DNA of 6,391 nt from Chloroflexota bacterium (GTDB lineage: Bacteria > Chloroflexota > Dehalococcoidia > Tepidiformales > Tepidiformaceae), in NCBI GenBank assembly GCA_021823905.1, contig JAKALX010000225.1, forward strand, positions 1-6,391, given 5' to 3'. The position numbers and the translations under genes were made by a program. The notes beneath the pieces are model-generated. The model searched no databases and was not told where the DNA came from. It worked only from the letters and a program-made list of their open reading frames with translations. Shown here piece after piece: positions 5,723 through 6,391 of the stretch; position 1 is the stretch's first letter, and every line of letters starts with the position of its first letter.

Positions 5723-5750
5723 GCGCCAGGCGCAAGGCGTAAGCGGCGAG
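5723..5750 (+). repeat. heptanucleotide tandem repeat, GCGNNAG, three units plus one diverged
   Basis: Consecutive 7-base units are GCGCCAG, GCGCAAG, GCGTAAG and the diverged CGGCGAG. The tract begins six bases after the stop codon of the secreted-protein gene. It shares GCGTAAG and near-identical GCGCRAG units, in opposite orientation, with the tract at 1709-1729 between vapB and fabI. Confidence 0.65.
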
Positions 5751-5760
5751 GCCCGATCCT

Positions 5761-5982
5761 TGGCGGCCGTGAAACCGAGGCCCGACCTGTAGGGAGGGCG
5801 TGGCTGGCGGCCATGAAACCGAGGTCCCGACCTGTAGGGAGGGCGTGGCTGGCGGCCACGAAACCGAGGTCCCGACCTGTAGGGAGGGCGTGGCTGGCGG
5901 CCATGAAACCGAGGTCCGACCTGTAGGGAGGGCGTGGCTGGCGGCCATGAAACCGAGGTCCGACCTGTAGGGAGGGCGTGGC
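5761..5982 (+). repeat. tandem array of five 44/45-base repeats
   Basis: Five head-to-tail units start at 5761, 5805, 5850, 5895 and 5939, with lengths 44, 45, 45, 44 and 44. Each begins TGGCGGCC and ends GGGAGGGCGTGGC. Units 4 and 5 are identical; units 2 and 3 share an extra C and differ from each other by one base; unit 1 is the most diverged. Neighbouring units being most alike points to growth by slippage or unequal recombination. Units 2 to 5 contain a small inverted repeat, AGGTC-C(C)-GACCT. There are no unique spacers, so this is not a CRISPR array. No transposase or repeat-processing gene is visible nearby. Confidence 0.95.
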
Positions 5983-6077
5983 GCTCGTACCCGCGACATG
6001 GTCGTCGCTCCGCCACTCCTGTCCGATCCGAACGGCGCGTCCCAAACCGCGAGGCATCGTGCCGGTGTGGGGCGTCG

Positions 6078-6103
6078 CGCCCTCCCTACTGGTCGGGCCT
6101 CGG
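6078..6103 (-). repeat. inverted single copy of the tandem-repeat core
   Basis: The reverse complement of this 26-base stretch matches positions 5775-5800 of the first array unit at 25 of 26 bases. It lies about 95 bases beyond the array in the opposite orientation. RNA reading through both could pair over about 26 bases with one mismatch. A direct and an inverted copy in one intergenic region recall REP/BIME-type elements. Confidence 0.85.
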
Positions 6104-6176
6104 ATATCGGCCTCGGCTCGAATCCCTCGAAAATAGCCGTTAACCCAATCGGCCCATCTTGCGTTTCCATGTCAGC

Positions 6177-6206
6177 GGGAGCCCCATGCCCGTCGTGGGG
6201 CGTCCC
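6177..6206. other. hairpin of unknown role
   Basis: GGGA-GCCCCA (6177-6186), a 9-base loop, TGGGGC (6196-6201), one bulged G, then TCCC (6203-6206). This gives a six-plus-four base-pair stem. There is no T-run after it, so it is not a standard rho-independent terminator. It sits between the inverted repeat copy and the promoter at 6226. Confidence 0.4.
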
Positions 6207-6225
6207 CGAAATTCGTCGAAAGGCA

Positions 6226-6254
6226 TTGACCGTTGCCCAGCACGTTAGTACCTT
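6226..6254 (+). promoter_or_regulatory. sigma70-like promoter for a gene at the right edge
   Basis: TTGACC at 6226-6231 (five of six bases of the -35 consensus), a 17-base spacer, and TACCTT at 6249-6254 with the TAnnnT pattern. Spacing is optimal. AGGAGG and a TTG-initiated open frame follow about 70 to 80 bases downstream, consistent with a transcript reading out of the window. Confidence 0.5.
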
Positions 6255-6334
6255 TCGCGAGACTTTACCGTCGCCCGGAGTCCCGGGAGGCGGTGCGTCG
6301 TGTTCTCCAGAGTACGCCCCAATCAGGAGGGCCC

Positions 6335-6391
6335 TTGAGCCGCAAAGACGCACAGCTCGCCGACGCCACGCCCTCCCCACGGGTCAGGCCT
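6335..6391 (+). CDS. possible N-terminus of an unidentified gene, cut by the window edge
   Basis: TTG at 6335 opens 19 codons without a stop to the end of the window (MSRKDAQLADATPSPRVRP if TTG is read as Met). AGGAGG at 6325-6330 is a strong ribosome binding site, though its 4-base spacing is short. A well-spaced promoter lies upstream. The frame is also open further upstream, where a GTG at 6293 is an alternative start with a poorly spaced purine tract. The last 26 bases are also an inverted copy of the tandem-repeat core, so this may be repeat sequence rather than a gene. No family is recognised. Confidence 0.35.
   Translation, partial: MSRKDAQLADATPSPRVRP
6366..6391 (-). repeat. second inverted copy of the tandem-repeat core
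   Basis: The reverse complement of this terminal 26-base stretch matches the first array unit from position 5778 onward at 23 of 26 bases. It is truncated by the window edge, so it may be part of a larger inverted array to the right. It overlaps the possible TTG-initiated reading frame. Confidence 0.65.

Larger units (their letters stand above)
5718..6334. other. 617-base region without a convincing gene, rich in repeats
   Basis: Neither strand carries a credible protein gene here. The long open frames arise from the tandem repeat and read as repetitive Trp-Pro-Pro or Arg-rich strings. The region holds a heptamer array, the 44/45-base tandem array, one inverted copy, a hairpin and a promoter, each listed separately. 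I see nothing assignable in 5983-6077 or 6104-6176, apart from a slight rise in A+T around 6129-6150. No tRNA, rRNA or CRISPR structure was recognised. Confidence 0.7.

Noticed and set aside
5761..5982. Tandem repeats as a CRISPR array
   Set aside because: Units are directly abutting, with no unique spacers of 25 to 45 bases, and no cas genes are present.
6101..6145. tRNA-like T-arm around CTCGAATCC
   Set aside because: The flanking bases do not form a five-base-pair T stem, and no acceptor, D or anticodon arms can be built around it.
5199..6380. 393-codon minus-strand open frame across the tandem array
   Set aside because: Its centre is a repeated SWPPATPSLQVG-like string produced by the 44/45-base DNA repeat. 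The frame is kept in register only because three units of 44 or 45 happen to stay open, and there is no ribosome binding site or family signal. Its left end is antisense to the secreted-protein gene.

Overview
The window is very GC-rich bacterial DNA. Its coding regions use mostly C or G at the third codon position, and GTG is used repeatedly as a start codon. Two TAnnnT -10-like boxes sit 6 to 8 bases from an ATG, which suggests leaderless transcripts. The secreted protein has a PTPTPT linker. This mix fits a high-GC Chloroflexota (Dehalococcoidia or Tepidiforma-like) or a similar environmental lineage, but that placement is inference from style, not from a marker gene.

Left part (1-1650): a near-perfect CIRCE element, the HrcA heat-shock operator, lies at 26-52. 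A DUF169 family gene (143-955, +) follows about 90 bases downstream. Converging on it with a 3-base gap is a VapBC-type toxin-antitoxin pair on the minus strand: a ribbon-helix-helix antitoxin (1360-1650) and a PIN-domain toxin (959-1378), overlapping by 19 bases.

Middle part (1651-4529): a divergent promoter region of about 100 bases separates vapB from a plus-strand run of three genes: fabI enoyl-ACP reductase (1754-2536), a GNAT N-acetyltransferase (2541-3044, 4-base gap), and an ADP-forming acyl-CoA synthetase alpha-type protein (3096-4529) without an ATP-grasp domain. Two of the genes concern acyl chemistry (fatty-acid elongation and acyl-CoA/acid interconversion). The GNAT substrate cannot be read from sequence.

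Right part (4530-6391): a gene for a secreted two-domain protein of unknown function (4605-5717) has its own possible promoter. After it comes about 600 bases without a convincing gene. This stretch holds a five-copy tandem array of a 44/45-base repeat (5761-5982), an inverted single copy (6078-6103), a hairpin (6177-6206), a good sigma70-like promoter (6226-6254), and the first codons of a possible gene running off the right edge. That gene start overlaps a second inverted copy of the repeat core (6366-6391).

The most notable patterns are the CIRCE element in front of a DUF169 gene, the tandem array with inverted outliers, and four separate heptanucleotide tandem repeats (1709-1729, 3057-3091, 4493-4520, 5723-5750). 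All four heptamer tracts sit in gaps or at a gene end. I see no CRISPR array, insertion sequence, rRNA or tRNA gene, and no clear defence or biosynthetic system.
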